Shown in pieces: positions 1 through 8,744 of a DNA stretch of 64,000 nucleotides (its first letter is position 1; each line of letters begins with the position of its first letter). The notes below the pieces were generated by a model. The model was not told the DNA's origin, ran no database searches, and saw only the letters and a list, made by a program, of their open reading frames with translations. This stretch comes from Pedobacter sp. PACM 27299 (GTDB taxonomy: Bacteria; Bacteroidota; Bacteroidia; Sphingobacteriales; Sphingobacteriaceae): positions 5,766,001 to 5,830,000 of the forward strand of contig NZ_CP012996.1 in the NCBI RefSeq assembly GCF_001412655.1, in the 5' to 3' direction. A program made the translations under genes and the position numbers.

Positions 1-158
1 GCGACAAACAAGAATCTGCCCCAAAATTAGGGGTATGGATGGGTTGGCAAATGGTTAGAAAATATATGGAGGAAAATAAGGAGGTCACGCTTCAACAGCT
101 GATGGCAGAAAAAGATCCTCAAAAAATATTGAACTTATCAAAATATAAGCCTAAATAG
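1..158 (+). CDS. gldB: Gliding motility lipoprotein GldB, C-terminal end (partial)
   Basis: The open frame enters from the left edge (first full codon at base 3) and stops at TAG 156-158, giving the last 51 residues. It carries the pattern APKLGVWMGWQMVRKYM followed by EVTLQQLM, which resembles the C-terminal end of GldB, where a PxxGxWxGWQIVRxYM stretch precedes a short acidic region. GldB is a cell-envelope lipoprotein needed for gliding and type IX secretion in Bacteroidota. The presence of gldKLMN and a PorW/SprE homologue in the same window fits. Only the tail is visible, so signal peptide and lipobox cannot be checked. Confidence 0.7.
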   Translation, partial: DKQESAPKLGVWMGWQMVRKYMEENKEVTLQQLMAEKDPQKILNLSKYKPK

Positions 159-268
159 CAATACGAAAGAATTAGCAGTCGGAAGCGATGCAGGATTAGT
201 GCTCAGCATCAAAATCAGCATAAATACCGGACAAAACAGCAGTTCTAAACAGCAAAGAAACGAGTAAT

Positions 269-1063
269 ATGGTAAAGGTAGGAATAGTATTATCAGGTGG
301 AGGGATTAGAGGCATCGCCCATCTGGGTGTTTTAAAAGCTTTAAAAAATGCAGGAATTGTGTTCAGTCACATCAGTGGAACCAGTGCAGGTTCTATTGCA
401 GGTGCATTTTTTGCTTCCGGAATTGATCCAGAGGCCGGCTTAGATATCTTCATTAAAGCAAAACTATTCCGTTTCATCCGACCAGCCTTGGGTTCACTCG
501 GGCTCATCAATATTGAGCATGTGGAAGAATTGTTAAAAGAACACCTTTCTGTAGACCGGATGGAAAACCTAAAAATTCCACTCACCATTGCCGCAACGAA
601 TTTCAGTGAAGGAAAACTGGTGTATTTCACCAATGGACCGCTCATCAGGGTAGTACTTGCTTCCAGCTGTATTCCGGGTATTTTCAGACCCATCATGATA
701 GAAAACCAGATGTATGTAGATGGAGGGATTTTAAACAACTTCCCTGTAGAGCCCTTAATGAGCAACTGCGATTATATCATCGGTTCTTCCTGTAATCACC
801 TGACTAAAGTTGATAAGATTACCAACATCTCTACCCTCATGAAAAGAGCAGGTGTGATGTCTATAAATAAAGATACAGAGCAGAAAGCTGCATTTTGTAA
901 TGCAATGGTAGAGCCAACAGGTATGGGAGATATCAGTACTTTCGATATGAAGAAAGCAGAAACCATTTATTGGCTAGCTTACGAACAGACTTTAAAAACC
1001 ATACAAACCAATGAAAGTCTGCAGGAACTGATTCTAAACTTTAAGCAGGGATTTCCTGAATAA
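269..1063 (+). CDS. Patatin-like phospholipase (RssA/YlbK type)
   Basis: 264 residues forming one patatin domain. The oxyanion loop GGGIRG is at residues 10-15, the nucleophile elbow GTSAG at 37-41 (Ser39) and the dyad aspartate in DGG near residue 151. Patatins are serine hydrolases acting on phospholipids or acyl chains; the short bacterial form without other domains is usually cytoplasmic or membrane-associated and its substrate is mostly unknown. The ATG start leaves a complete N-terminal beta strand before the glycine loop. It lies 110 bases after the gldB end on the same strand and converges on comB with a 16-base gap that contains no clear terminator. Confidence 0.9.
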   Translation: MVKVGIVLSGGGIRGIAHLGVLKALKNAGIVFSHISGTSAGSIAGAFFASGIDPEAGLDIFIKAKLFRFIRPALGSLGLINIEHVEELLKEHLSVDRMENLKIPLTIAATNFSEGKLVYFTNGPLIRVVLASSCIPGIFRPIMIENQMYVDGGILNNFPVEPLMSNCDYIIGSSCNHLTKVDKITNISTLMKRAGVMSINKDTEQKAAFCNAMVEPTGMGDISTFDMKKAETIYWLAYEQTLKTIQTNESLQELILNFKQGFPE

Positions 1064-1079
1064 TATTTCAGCTTAGGAA

Positions 1080-1796
1080 TTACGCTTCCAGTGCAACCAG
1101 CGCATCACCAACTAAAACTGGAATAGCGGTACAGATATTAAGCTGCAGACAGAATTTCACATCTTCTTCAATATTCAGTTCAGCCAATCTATGGCTATGT
1201 GATGATTTATGGAGATAGTTTCTTAAATCGTCTTTTGCCAGGTCATAAAGATCTTCTGCGGCAACGCAGGAATCATCAAAATGTGTGAAATCTTTACGCA
1301 ATTCCTTAACCACAGCACCGGCAAACAGCGTATCTTCCAGATTAAATTTATCCTTCCAACCTGCACAAAGCAACAGTACGCCTTTATCCTGTATACGAAG
1401 CCAGTTACAAAGTGCTTCCAGGTTTAAAAACGAACCAATCACCACCTGATGTGCTCTTTTTTGAGCCAGGTGTAATGCTTTCGTACCATTTGTAGTTGTC
1501 AGTACAATTGTTTTCCCATTTACTTTTTCCCGGGAATAAGAAAATGGAGAATTGCCGAAGTCATAGCCTTCAACCACTTCTCCATTTCGCTCTGCAGCCA
1601 ATAGAAAACCCTTATCCACATAGTTCAGACAATCATCTACCTGTGCAACAGGAATGATCGCGCTGGCACCATTGTCGATTCCATACACCATTGAAGAGGT
1701 AGCCCTCAGCACATCTATGACCACCACTACACGGTCTTCTATTGAATAAAGATCTAATAATGCTGGTGTTAAACAAACTTCTATACTTTTCTGCAT
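1080..1796 (-). CDS. comB: 2-phosphosulfolactate phosphatase family protein (ComB)
   Basis: 238 residues matching the ComB family throughout, with the characteristic early VVVVIDVLRATSSM segment, VEGYDFGNSPF, VLTTTNGTKAL and a LLLCAGWKDKFNLEDTLFAG block. ComB hydrolyses 2-phosphosulfolactate in archaeal coenzyme M synthesis. In Bacteroidota the family is widespread without coenzyme M, and its role is probably in sulfolactate-type or sulfonolipid-related metabolism (inference). It lies 48 bases downstream of gcvT on the same strand and may be co-transcribed with it. The family is clear; the physiological substrate is not. Confidence 0.85.
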   Translation of the reverse strand: MQKSIEVCLTPALLDLYSIEDRVVVVIDVLRATSSMVYGIDNGASAIIPVAQVDDCLNYVDKGFLLAAERNGEVVEGYDFGNSPFSYSREKVNGKTIVLTTTNGTKALHLAQKRAHQVVIGSFLNLEALCNWLRIQDKGVLLLCAGWKDKFNLEDTLFAGAVVKELRKDFTHFDDSCVAAEDLYDLAKDDLRNYLHKSSHSHRLAELNIEEDVKFCLQLNICTAIPVLVGDALVALEA

Positions 1797-1844
1797 GGGT
1801 AATGGAATCTCACTAATTGTTTTCTATTGCTGAATTGATATTTC

Positions 1845-2924
1845 TTATTTTGTGAAAGGGAATTTTACCACTTTCGCTTTAATTTTATTGTTACGGATAT
1901 TGATGAAAATCTCTGTACCTTCTTTAGCCAGCGCTTTATCAATATAACCCATACCGATTGCTTTCTGTAAAGATGGGGCTTGCGTACCTGAAGTTACTCT
2001 TCCGGTTACGTTTCCTTCTGCATCAACAATCTCGTAGTCATGACGAGGAATACCTCTATCGATCATTTCAAAACCGATCAATTTACGGGCAACACCAGCT
2101 TCTTTCTGCGCTTGTAACGCCTCAGAATTCGTGAATTTTTTGCTGAATTTAGTAATCCAGCCTAAACCTGCTTCAATTGGAGAAGTCGTATCATCGATGT
2201 CATTTCCGTATAAGCAGAAACCCATTTCCAAACGCAGTGTATCACGGGCACCTAAACCAATTGGCTTGATACCGAATGGTGCACCAGCTTCGAAAATTGC
2301 ATCCCAGATCGCTACTGCATTTGCATTGTCGAAATAGATCTCAAAACCACCAGCACCAGTATAACCAGTAGCAGAAATGATCACATTTTCAATACCTGCA
2401 AAAGTTCCCTTTACGAAGTTGTAATATTCCATAGAAGCAAGATCTACGTCTGTTAAGCTCTGTAATGCTTCAGCCGCTTTAGGACCTTGAATTGCTAAAA
2501 GAGAAGTTTGATCCGAAATGTTATGCATTTCTACGCCTTTATCATTGAATTTCTGAATCCAGTTCCAGTCTTTCTCAATGTTAGAAGCATTTACAACCAA
2601 CATATAAGTTGCTTCATCTATTCTGTAAACCAATAAATCGTCTACAATACCACCATCTTCATTTGGCAGACAAGAATATTGTACTTTACCGTCATATAAT
2701 TTTGAAGCATCATTGCTGGTTACTCTTTGAATAAGATCCAGTGCGTTTTCACCTTTTACGATGAATTCGCCCATGTGACTTACGTCAAAAACGCCCACAG
2801 ATCCTCTTACTGTTGCATGTTCGGCATTGATACCTTCATACTGAACTGGCATATTGTAACCTGCGAAAGGCACCATTTTGGCACCTAATGAAATGTGTTT
2901 TTCTGTTAATGCGGTATTTTTCAT
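1845..2924 (-). CDS. gcvT: Glycine cleavage system T protein (aminomethyltransferase)
   Basis: 359 residues, full length for GcvT. It transfers the aminomethyl carbon from lipoylated GcvH to tetrahydrofolate, giving 5,10-methylene-THF and ammonia. Diagnostic stretches are [15 protein letters not shown] near the N-terminus, [11 protein letters not shown], the folate-binding DDLLVYRI block with the conserved aspartate, [12 protein letters not shown] and [12 protein letters not shown]. No other glycine cleavage gene is nearby, as is usual in this phylum. A -7-type box at 3074-3081 would give an untranslated leader of roughly 145 bases containing a dyad (2952-2995). Confidence 0.97.
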   Translation of the reverse strand: MKNTALTEKHISLGAKMVPFAGYNMPVQYEGINAEHATVRGSVGVFDVSHMGEFIVKGENALDLIQRVTSNDASKLYDGKVQYSCLPNEDGGIVDDLLVYRIDEATYMLVVNASNIEKDWNWIQKFNDKGVEMHNISDQTSLLAIQGPKAAEALQSLTDVDLASMEYYNFVKGTFAGIENVIISATGYTGAGGFEIYFDNANAVAIWDAIFEAGAPFGIKPIGLGARDTLRLEMGFCLYGNDIDDTTSPIEAGLGWITKFSKKFTNSEALQAQKEAGVARKLIGFEMIDRGIPRHDYEIVDAEGNVTGRVTSGTQAPSLQKAIGMGYIDKALAKEGTEIFINIRNNKIKAKVVKFPFTK

Positions 2925-2951
2925 TAGAATATTTGTTTTTTAACGTTTATG

Positions 2952-2995
2952 AACGATCAGTTCTGACCTGCATAATGCGGGTAGATTTCATCGTT
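2952..2995 (-). promoter_or_regulatory. Structured dyad in the gcvT leader
   Basis: On the minus strand this 44-base element has an outer six-pair stem (AACGAT with ATCGTT) and an inner hairpin built on ACC-GCA / TGC-GGT with a three-base loop. It lies 28 bases before the gcvT start inside the predicted long leader. It does not match the core motifs of glycine, THF, TPP or SAM riboswitches that I know. It may be a regulatory RNA structure or chance. Confidence 0.3.
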
Positions 2996-3073
2996 TATTA
3001 TTGTTTTCTAAGTTGTTCAGGTTTTTGGTTGCTTTATCCACATTTATCCCCTTTAACCGGCCAAAAACGTGGG

Positions 3074-3081
3074 CAAAAGTA
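3074..3081 (-). promoter_or_regulatory. Putative -7 promoter box for gcvT
   Basis: Reads TACTTTTG on the minus strand, a perfect match to the Bacteroidota -7 consensus TAnnTTTG. It stands 149 bases before the gcvT ATG and just after the stop of the upstream glycosyltransferase. I see no convincing TTTG at the -33 spacing. Confidence 0.45.
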
Positions 3082-3089
3082 CGTAAAAA

Positions 3090-4292
3090 TTAAACAGTAA
3101 GTAATTTTTGGTAGATATTCAGCATTCTTTCGGCGATGATTTTTATATCATGGTCTCTTTCCACGGTTTTCCTTGCGTTTTCCCCAATTTCTTTCCATTT
3201 CTTCGGATTGGTGATGCATTGCAGGATAGCCCGGTAAAACTCATCTGCGGTATCAGCAATGAGGATATCTTTCCCATGTTCACAACGAATCCCTTCAGCG
3301 GCCATGCTGGTAGCAATCACACATTTCCGCATCGCCATCCCTTCAATAATTTTCACACGCATCCCACTTCCCGACAATAAGGGTACAATCATAATGGCCT
3401 TTGAATTGATAAATTCTATCGCATCAAATACCTCTCCTTCTACCACCAGGTTATCAGAATCGTATTCGAAAAATTGCTGCTGCATATTTTTTCCAGCAAT
3501 ATAAAAGCGGAGTTCAGAATTCAATTTCTCAATATCCGGCCAGATCTCATCCAGAAACCATTCCAATCCCTCTTTATTGGGACGCCAATCCATCGCACCT
3601 AAATGAAATAATGTAGGGAAACTTGTTTTCGAAGGATCTGTCACATATTTTTCAAAATCCAGTGCCACCGGAAAAACTTCCAATGCAGTTGCGGAGCCAA
3701 ACCTTAAAATGCTTTGCCTGTCTGGTTCAGAAATGGCAAAAACCTGATGGAAACGATTGATCTGTTCTGTTTCATAACTTTTCAAACGGCGCGCAAGAAA
3801 TTGAAGGTAACTTCTTCTTGGCGTAAATTTCTCCGTCAAAGCAATGCGTTCCCATACATCGAACTCAATATTATGAGCTCGATAGATCACCTTTGCCTTG
3901 CTGTTTTCTTTCACCACATCCAGGTAAGGCACCACAAAAAGTCCCTCAAACTGAATGATGTCGAAATCATTTTCCCTCAATATCTCCGCAAGTAAACGGG
4001 CAGCATCCTCATCATAATAACGGGAAACATTATAAGATTGATTGGAAAAGATATTGAGCAATGCCCCATATACATTGACCCCAGTATCCAGATCAACAGC
4101 ATGAAAATTGATCTTTTCAAATAAAGGATCATAGATATCTTCAATATCTACCTGATACTTCTTGGGGTTGATACTAAACAAAGTGATTTCCACCCCCAGA
4201 TTCAACAAGCCTTTTATGGTGTTATACACCACAATCGGATAGCCACTATTGGGCGGAAAGGGTATTCTGTTGGTGAGTAGTAATGCTTTCAA
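3090..4292 (-). CDS. Glycosyltransferase family 4 (GT-B fold)
   Basis: 400 residues. The N-terminal MKALLLTNRIPFPPNSG is typical of family 4 enzymes, with the acceptor-domain block VIYRAHNIEFDVWERIA, the linker DFEKYV and a donor-domain segment FLGAMDWRPNKEGLEWFL (read here as FHLGAMDWRPN), then IMIVPLLSGSGMRVKIIEGMAM, the nucleotide-sugar binding E-x7-E region. It probably transfers a sugar from a nucleotide donor in envelope polysaccharide synthesis; acceptor unknown. No ATG fits: the only in-frame start after the upstream stop is TTG at 4290-4292. It follows rnhB by 18 bases and is probably co-transcribed with it. Confidence 0.88.
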   Translation of the reverse strand: MKALLLTNRIPFPPNSGYPIVVYNTIKGLLNLGVEITLFSINPKKYQVDIEDIYDPLFEKINFHAVDLDTGVNVYGALLNIFSNQSYNVSRYYDEDAARLLAEILRENDFDIIQFEGLFVVPYLDVVKENSKAKVIYRAHNIEFDVWERIALTEKFTPRRSYLQFLARRLKSYETEQINRFHQVFAISEPDRQSILRFGSATALEVFPVALDFEKYVTDPSKTSFPTLFHLGAMDWRPNKEGLEWFLDEIWPDIEKLNSELRFYIAGKNMQQQFFEYDSDNLVVEGEVFDAIEFINSKAIMIVPLLSGSGMRVKIIEGMAMRKCVIATSMAAEGIRCEHGKDILIADTADEFYRAILQCITNPKKWKEIGENARKTVERDHDIKIIAERMLNIYQKLLTV

Positions 4293-4310
4293 ATTATGTG
4301 AAAATACTAA

Positions 4311-4922
4311 TTATCCTTCGCTTTCGGAAAACAGTGCCAGTTGGGGTCTGGAAATACTAAAAGTTTTACGATGGTATGGGGATAAACCATGTGCCAAAGC
4401 TGCATTGCGATGTACAATAGTTGGATATCCTTTATTTTGTTTCCACTGATACACTGGATATTCCTCAGCGATCTGTTCCATATAAGCATCGCGATGTGTT
4501 TTTGCCAGGATTGAAGCGGCAGCAATGTTCAGGTATTTACCGTCCCCTTTTACAATACAGGCATGCGGGATTTCTGGATAGGTTTTAAAGCGGTTGCCAT
4601 CAATGACCAGGTATTCCGGTTTCATCGTTAACTTTTCAATCGCCCTGTGCATGGCTAAGAAAGAAGCGTTTAAGATATTGATCTTATCGATCTCCAGATG
4701 GTCTACTTCGGCTACAGCCCAGGCAATCGCTTCCTTTTCAATAATGATCCTTAATGCTTCACGCTGTTTATGGTTCAATTTTTTAGAGTCGTTTAGTTCA
4801 CCGGCCTTAAAATCTTTCGGTAAGATAACGGCGGCGGCAAAAACAGGCCCTGCAAGGCATCCTCTGCCCGCTTCATCACAGCCGGCCTCTACTAATTCAT
4901 TCTGGTAACAGTTTAACAGCAT
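4311..4922 (-). CDS. rnhB: Ribonuclease HII
   Basis: 203 residues, normal RNase HII length. It cleaves the RNA strand of RNA-DNA hybrids and starts removal of single ribonucleotides from DNA. The active-site signature [20 protein letters not shown] lies close to the N-terminus (catalytic Asp-Glu), followed by DSKKL, the [14 protein letters not shown] region, VIDGNRF with a third acidic residue, and SILAKTHRD. The ATG at 4922 is preceded, four bases away, by a perfect TAnnTTTG box. Downstream gene is the glycosyltransferase, 18 bases away. Confidence 0.97.
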   Translation of the reverse strand: MLLNCYQNELVEAGCDEAGRGCLAGPVFAAAVILPKDFKAGELNDSKKLNHKQREALRIIIEKEAIAWAVAEVDHLEIDKINILNASFLAMHRAIEKLTMKPEYLVIDGNRFKTYPEIPHACIVKGDGKYLNIAAASILAKTHRDAYMEQIAEEYPVYQWKQNKGYPTIVHRNAALAHGLSPYHRKTFSISRPQLALFSESEG

Positions 4923-4926
4923 CGCA

Positions 4927-4934
4927 CAAAGTTA
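4927..4934 (-). promoter_or_regulatory. Putative -7 box for rnhB, four bases before ATG
   Basis: TAACTTTG on the minus strand, a perfect TAnnTTTG, separated from the rnhB ATG by TGCG. Transcription would begin at or within a few bases of the start codon, so the mRNA would be leaderless or nearly so. No clear -33 element was found. Confidence 0.5.
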
Positions 4935-4954
4935 ATAAAAAGCAAGAGCATAAA

Positions 4955-6046
4955 TTAAACAGAAATATTCTGCGATTTCACATCAAAAGCATCTCTCAGA
5001 CCGATGGCCAGCAGATTAAAAGCGTACACGGTCACCATGATGGCCAAACCAGGCAGGATGGCAAGATAGGCGGCATCCATAATGATATATCCATAATGTT
5101 CTTTGATCATACTTCCCCAGCTGGGCATGGGTGCTTGTGCACCAAATCCAAGAAAGCTCAGTCCACTTTCGAGTAAGATGGCAGCAGCGAAATTTGCGGA
5201 GGCCAGCACCAGAATTGGTCCGGCAATATTGGGTAAAATATGTTTGATGATGATCCTTGGTGTAGAAAATCCCAGTGCCCTAGCTGCTTCCACAAATTCA
5301 ACATTTTTCAGGGCCATCACCTGCCCTCTAACCAATCGGGCAACATCCACCCAGGTCGACAAGCCAACGGCGATAAAGATCTGCCAGAAGCCTTTTCCAA
5401 GCGCAAAAGATATTGCAATCACCAATAGTAAGGAAGGAAGCGACCAGATCACATTCATGAACCAGCTGATTGCGGCATCGATTTTTCCTGCAAAATAACC
5501 AGCCAGCGCCCCTAAGCTGATCCCAATAAACAGAGAAATGAGCACCGCCATCAGTCCAACGGATAAAGACACGCGAATCCCAATCATTAACCTGCTCAGT
5601 AAATCCCGACCATAAACATCTGTTCCCAGCCAAAAAGTCTGACTATACTTGTTTTTACCTTCCAGTAAAGGATAAACTGCTTCTTCGGCCTGCTCATCAT
5701 CGCCAATATATTCTCTGGCATATACCTTATTTCCAGCTTCCCGATAGGAAGTAATTGGAATACTTTTATAGTCTGATTCCTGTCCGGATAACATCTTTTC
5801 GAGGAAACTTACCTTTTTGATCGCAGGGTTTCTGCTGATGATCAGGAAATCAAAACTCCGTCCTGGTTTTTTATTGCTGAGCTGCAAATGCATCGTATTC
5901 GCATACGGCGTCTGATCCGGTGTAATCAGGTAACCTAAAATACCCAGAACCATCATCAATAGAATAAACAATAATCCGGAAAAAGCCAATCTATTCTGCT
6001 TAAACCGCTTCCATACCTGTTTCGACGGACTATTGTGCTGTTCCAT
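4955..6046 (-). CDS. ABC transporter permease, peptide/nickel (OppC/DppC) type
   Basis: 363 residues. An N-terminal membrane segment (about 17-37) is followed by a long non-membrane loop of about 100 residues, then the five-helix BPD transport core beginning at TDVYGRDLLSRLMIGIRVSLSVG. The ATPase-coupling EAA loop is visible as EAARALGFSTPRIIIKHILP. This is an inner-membrane permease subunit for import of peptides or similar solutes. The extended periplasmic loop is usual for Bacteroidota members of the family. The partner permease, ATPases and binding protein are not nearby. Its ATG overlaps the stop of the upstream glycosyltransferase by one base (TAATG), so translation is probably coupled. 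Confidence 0.93.
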   Translation of the reverse strand: MEQHNSPSKQVWKRFKQNRLAFSGLLFILLMMVLGILGYLITPDQTPYANTMHLQLSNKKPGRSFDFLIISRNPAIKKVSFLEKMLSGQESDYKSIPITSYREAGNKVYAREYIGDDEQAEEAVYPLLEGKNKYSQTFWLGTDVYGRDLLSRLMIGIRVSLSVGLMAVLISLFIGISLGALAGYFAGKIDAAISWFMNVIWSLPSLLLVIAISFALGKGFWQIFIAVGLSTWVDVARLVRGQVMALKNVEFVEAARALGFSTPRIIIKHILPNIAGPILVLASANFAAAILLESGLSFLGFGAQAPMPSWGSMIKEHYGYIIMDAAYLAILPGLAIMVTVYAFNLLAIGLRDAFDVKSQNISV

Positions 6047-7182
6047 TATTTGACCATTCTGCCTTTCCAGTTGTATTTACCTGAATTTCCGGCTACTCCA
6101 ATGTAAACCAGATAAACGATGTGCATGATATTGAGAATTGGTAATAATACCAATAATTCTCTTCTTTTAGCGAAACCAGTGACCTGATATAGGAATATAA
6201 ATTCCAGGAAAATCTTGATCAGCAGCTGTGTTACTGCCAGACCAAAATAGAAGCCATCGAATAGACCAATGCCTATATTCAGTAAGATACTCACATTAAA
6301 CAGCCAGATTGCCACACCAAGCACGATAATAGCCTTGTTTTTATAACGCGTACTTTTCGAAGCCCAGCGCTTCCTTTGCTGAATAAATTCGCCAAGCGTA
6401 GGCTTAGCATGGGTATAAACCACAGCATCCTCGTTTTTTAAGAAGCCGATATGATTGTCGTAGCGTGCCGCCATTTTATGCAGCAACAATTCATCATCTC
6501 CAGAAGCCAGATCATCAATTCCTTTGAAACCGCCAACCTCATAAAAAGCTGCTTTTTCATAAGCCAGATTAGCCCCATTACAGGTAGAAGGTTTTTTATT
6601 GCCGATAGTAGAGGCGCCCAAACCGATCAGGTATAAAAATTCCAATGCCTGTGCACGTTCAAAGAAAGTTTTTTCTTCGAAATAAGCCACTGGTGAGGAA
6701 ATCATTTTATAGTCTTTCTCTTCATAGTAGCTGATGATGGTTTTCAACCAATCTTTGCCCATTCTGCAATCGGCATCAGTAGTAATGATGAGGTCACCGG
6801 TAGATTGGCCAATGGCTGTTTGAATGGCTTTCTTCTTATAAGAATTGAGTGCCCGATCTTCGTTCAGGCGAATCAGCTTTACCCCTTTCGAAGCATAAGA
6901 GGCAATGATTTCAGCTGTATCATCGGTAGAATGGTCATCTATAAAAATGATTTCTGTAAGTGCTTTATCATAAGACTGCGCGCATAAATCATCCAGGGTT
7001 TTCCTGATGATCTCCGCTTCATTTCTGGCTGCCACCAAAATGGACACCTTAGTTTTAAGCGCGGTTTTCTGCGGTTGATAATAGCTCAGTTTATTCCAGC
7101 CCCTGATAAAGGTAAATACAACAAATACATAGATGACCGTTAAAATGGAAGCAATAAAACTAGCTGCGCTGTGAATTTCCAA
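6046..7182 (-). CDS. Glycosyltransferase family 2, membrane-anchored
   Basis: 378 residues. One N-terminal membrane helix (about 8-26), then a GT-A domain with VSILVAARNEAEII, the DDHSTDD nucleotide-binding aspartates, the TDADC metal-binding motif and QQRKRW (the processive-type QxxRW box), followed by two or three C-terminal helices. It resembles polysaccharide-synthase-like transferases acting on the inner face of the membrane. The start is TTG at 7180-7182 and overlaps the upstream gene's end by 23 bases; no alternative ATG fits. The next gene (permease) starts on its stop codon. Product unknown. Confidence 0.9.
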   Translation of the reverse strand: MEIHSAASFIASILTVIYVFVVFTFIRGWNKLSYYQPQKTALKTKVSILVAARNEAEIIRKTLDDLCAQSYDKALTEIIFIDDHSTDDTAEIIASYASKGVKLIRLNEDRALNSYKKKAIQTAIGQSTGDLIITTDADCRMGKDWLKTIISYYEEKDYKMISSPVAYFEEKTFFERAQALEFLYLIGLGASTIGNKKPSTCNGANLAYEKAAFYEVGGFKGIDDLASGDDELLLHKMAARYDNHIGFLKNEDAVVYTHAKPTLGEFIQQRKRWASKSTRYKNKAIIVLGVAIWLFNVSILLNIGIGLFDGFYFGLAVTQLLIKIFLEFIFLYQVTGFAKRRELLVLLPILNIMHIVYLVYIGVAGNSGKYNWKGRMVK

Positions 7183-8161
7183 AAAAGTTAAGTTTAAATA
7201 CGAAATAAGTGCCTAATATAGCAGGAATAATAATATTTATCAGCCATATACTGGCGGTACAAGCAATTACTGCCACTTCCTGATCTGTAATCGAGCTAAA
7301 GAAATAAGAAGCGGTAGCAGTTCTTACCCCAATATCAAACAGGTCTAAAGAAGGCAAGGTAGACTGTACAAAGAACAAGATGCTCACCATCATCAGAATT
7401 TCCATATAATGAAGATTAGGAATTAGCCAGAAAAACAGGATAAAATACTGTGTACTAAAAACCAGGTACCTTAAAAAACAAAGCGTCAGAATTTTCAGTA
7501 GTTCTTTCTTTTGGTATCTCGCCAGGATGCTATAAAACTTTTTATATTTTCTAGTGAACTTCATGGATAGCAATAATCCGTTCAGCCATTTGATGTTAAA
7601 ATAAAAGACCAGGAAGAATAAGCAAAAGACCAATGCGAAAAATGCCAGGGCATAAAATACCAGCGGGTCTATTTTCACAAAACGATAGACGAAAACGCAG
7701 AAGGCGATGGCACCAAAAACATTGGTGAGCACCATTTGTCCGATGTTCCCAACGGCCATCGCGACAACCCCAATCACCCGCCTTTTCGGCGATAAGAAGA
7801 ATACGCGTCCGCCATATTCCCCAATCCGGTTCGGCGTAAATACTGCCCAGGTTAAGCCACAAAACACGGAAGCTATTGCCTTCCAGAGCGATATTTTCTC
7901 CACACTGGAGATCAATCTTTTCCATTTTACGGCTTCCAGACCCCAGTTAACCAGCATCAGCAGCAGGACTACACCCATGACGGTGATAATTTCCCATTGC
8001 GGTAATTTACTAAGCAGATTTTTGAAATCCTGGAGATTCCTGTTCGCTGTCAGCTTGCTGTACACAAACCAAAATGCGAAAAGAACAATTCCGGCTTTAA
8101 GAATATAAGAAACTATTTTTTTGTACTGTGATGTCAACTTTTTTGCTTTTACTCTCTGCAA
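7160..8161 (-). CDS. Lysylphosphatidylglycerol synthase TM-region family protein (UPF0104)
   Basis: 333 residues, strongly hydrophobic with about eight membrane helices. Family landmarks are the WKRLI segment after the second helix, FTPNRIGEYGGRVFFL, and FFVQSTLPSLDLFDIGVRTATASYFF. Related to the flippase part of MprF and to the YbhN/AglD group, which move or modify lipids at the inner membrane; no synthase domain is attached. It heads the run with the glycosyltransferase and the permease. The start is TTG, about 19 bases from the divergent ruvC ATG; a second TTG at residue 9 is an alternative. Confidence 0.85.
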   Translation of the reverse strand: MQRVKAKKLTSQYKKIVSYILKAGIVLFAFWFVYSKLTANRNLQDFKNLLSKLPQWEIITVMGVVLLLMLVNWGLEAVKWKRLISSVEKISLWKAIASVFCGLTWAVFTPNRIGEYGGRVFFLSPKRRVIGVVAMAVGNIGQMVLTNVFGAIAFCVFVYRFVKIDPLVFYALAFFALVFCLFFLVFYFNIKWLNGLLLSMKFTRKYKKFYSILARYQKKELLKILTLCFLRYLVFSTQYFILFFWLIPNLHYMEILMMVSILFFVQSTLPSLDLFDIGVRTATASYFFSSITDQEVAVIACTASIWLINIIIPAILGTYFVFKLNFFGNSQRS

Positions 8162-8168
8162 ATATGCT

Positions 8169-8176
8169 TAATATTG
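8169..8176 (+). promoter_or_regulatory. Putative -7 box for ruvC
   Basis: TAATATTG, one mismatch from TAnnTTTG, separated from the ruvC ATG by TTCT (four bases). It sits in the very short region between the divergent start codons of ruvC and the flippase-like gene. Confidence 0.35.
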
Positions 8177-8180
8177 TTCT

Positions 8181-8744
8181 ATGTTGGTGGAAAAAAAGGA
8201 AAGGGTGATCATCGGTATAGATCCGGGCACTTCGATTATGGGCTATGGGGTGATATTGGAAAAGGGAAGTAAGATCGAATTGATCAGCATGGGGATCGTC
8301 CGGATGGATCATTTAGACGACCATTTCCTGAAACTGCAGCGCATCTTTGAAAAGACCATCGTGCTGATTGACGAATATAAACCAGATGCAATGGCGCTGG
8401 AGGCTCCCTTCTATGGAAAAAACATCCAGGTGATGCTCAAATTGGGCCGTGCGCAAGGTGTGGCCATGGCAGCAGCCCTATCCAGGAACATCCCGATTAC
8501 TGAATATGCACCACGTAAAATCAAACAATCCATAACCGGCAGTGGAAGCGCGGGAAAGGAACAGGTTGCAGCCATGCTGCAAACCCTACTTAAATTTAAA
8601 GAAACTCCCCAATTTCTAGATGCAACCGATGGTTTAGCCGTCGCTGTATGTCATTCCTTTCAAAGAGTGAGCACTTCAGGGAGCGGAAAATCCTATTCGG
8701 GCTGGGAAGCTTTTGCGAAAGACAATAAAAAGCGACTTAAATAG
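8181..8744 (+). CDS. ruvC: Crossover junction endodeoxyribonuclease RuvC
   Basis: 187 residues. RuvC resolves Holliday junctions made during recombinational repair, working with RuvAB. The four acidic active-site residues are visible: Asp in IIGIDPGTS near residue 12, Glu in ALEAPFYGKN near 74, and the DATDGLAVAVCH pair near 147 and 150. The LGRAQGVAMAAA stretch and the YAPRKIKQSITGSGSAGKEQV DNA-binding region are also family hallmarks. It converges on the DUF4349 gene with an eight-base overlap of coding ends. Confidence 0.98.
   Translation: MLVEKKERVIIGIDPGTSIMGYGVILEKGSKIELISMGIVRMDHLDDHFLKLQRIFEKTIVLIDEYKPDAMALEAPFYGKNIQVMLKLGRAQGVAMAAALSRNIPITEYAPRKIKQSITGSGSAGKEQVAAMLQTLLKFKETPQFLDATDGLAVAVCHSFQRVSTSGSGKSYSGWEAFAKDNKKRLK

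Noticed and set aside
367..765. Antisense frame inside the patatin gene
   Set aside because: Shadow of the plus-strand gene; no independent features. The same applies to the other opposite-strand frames inside atpA, lacZ, uvrC and gldM.
2925..3089. Glycine or THF riboswitch upstream of gcvT
   Set aside because: The conserved cores of these classes are not visible; only an unassigned dyad remains.
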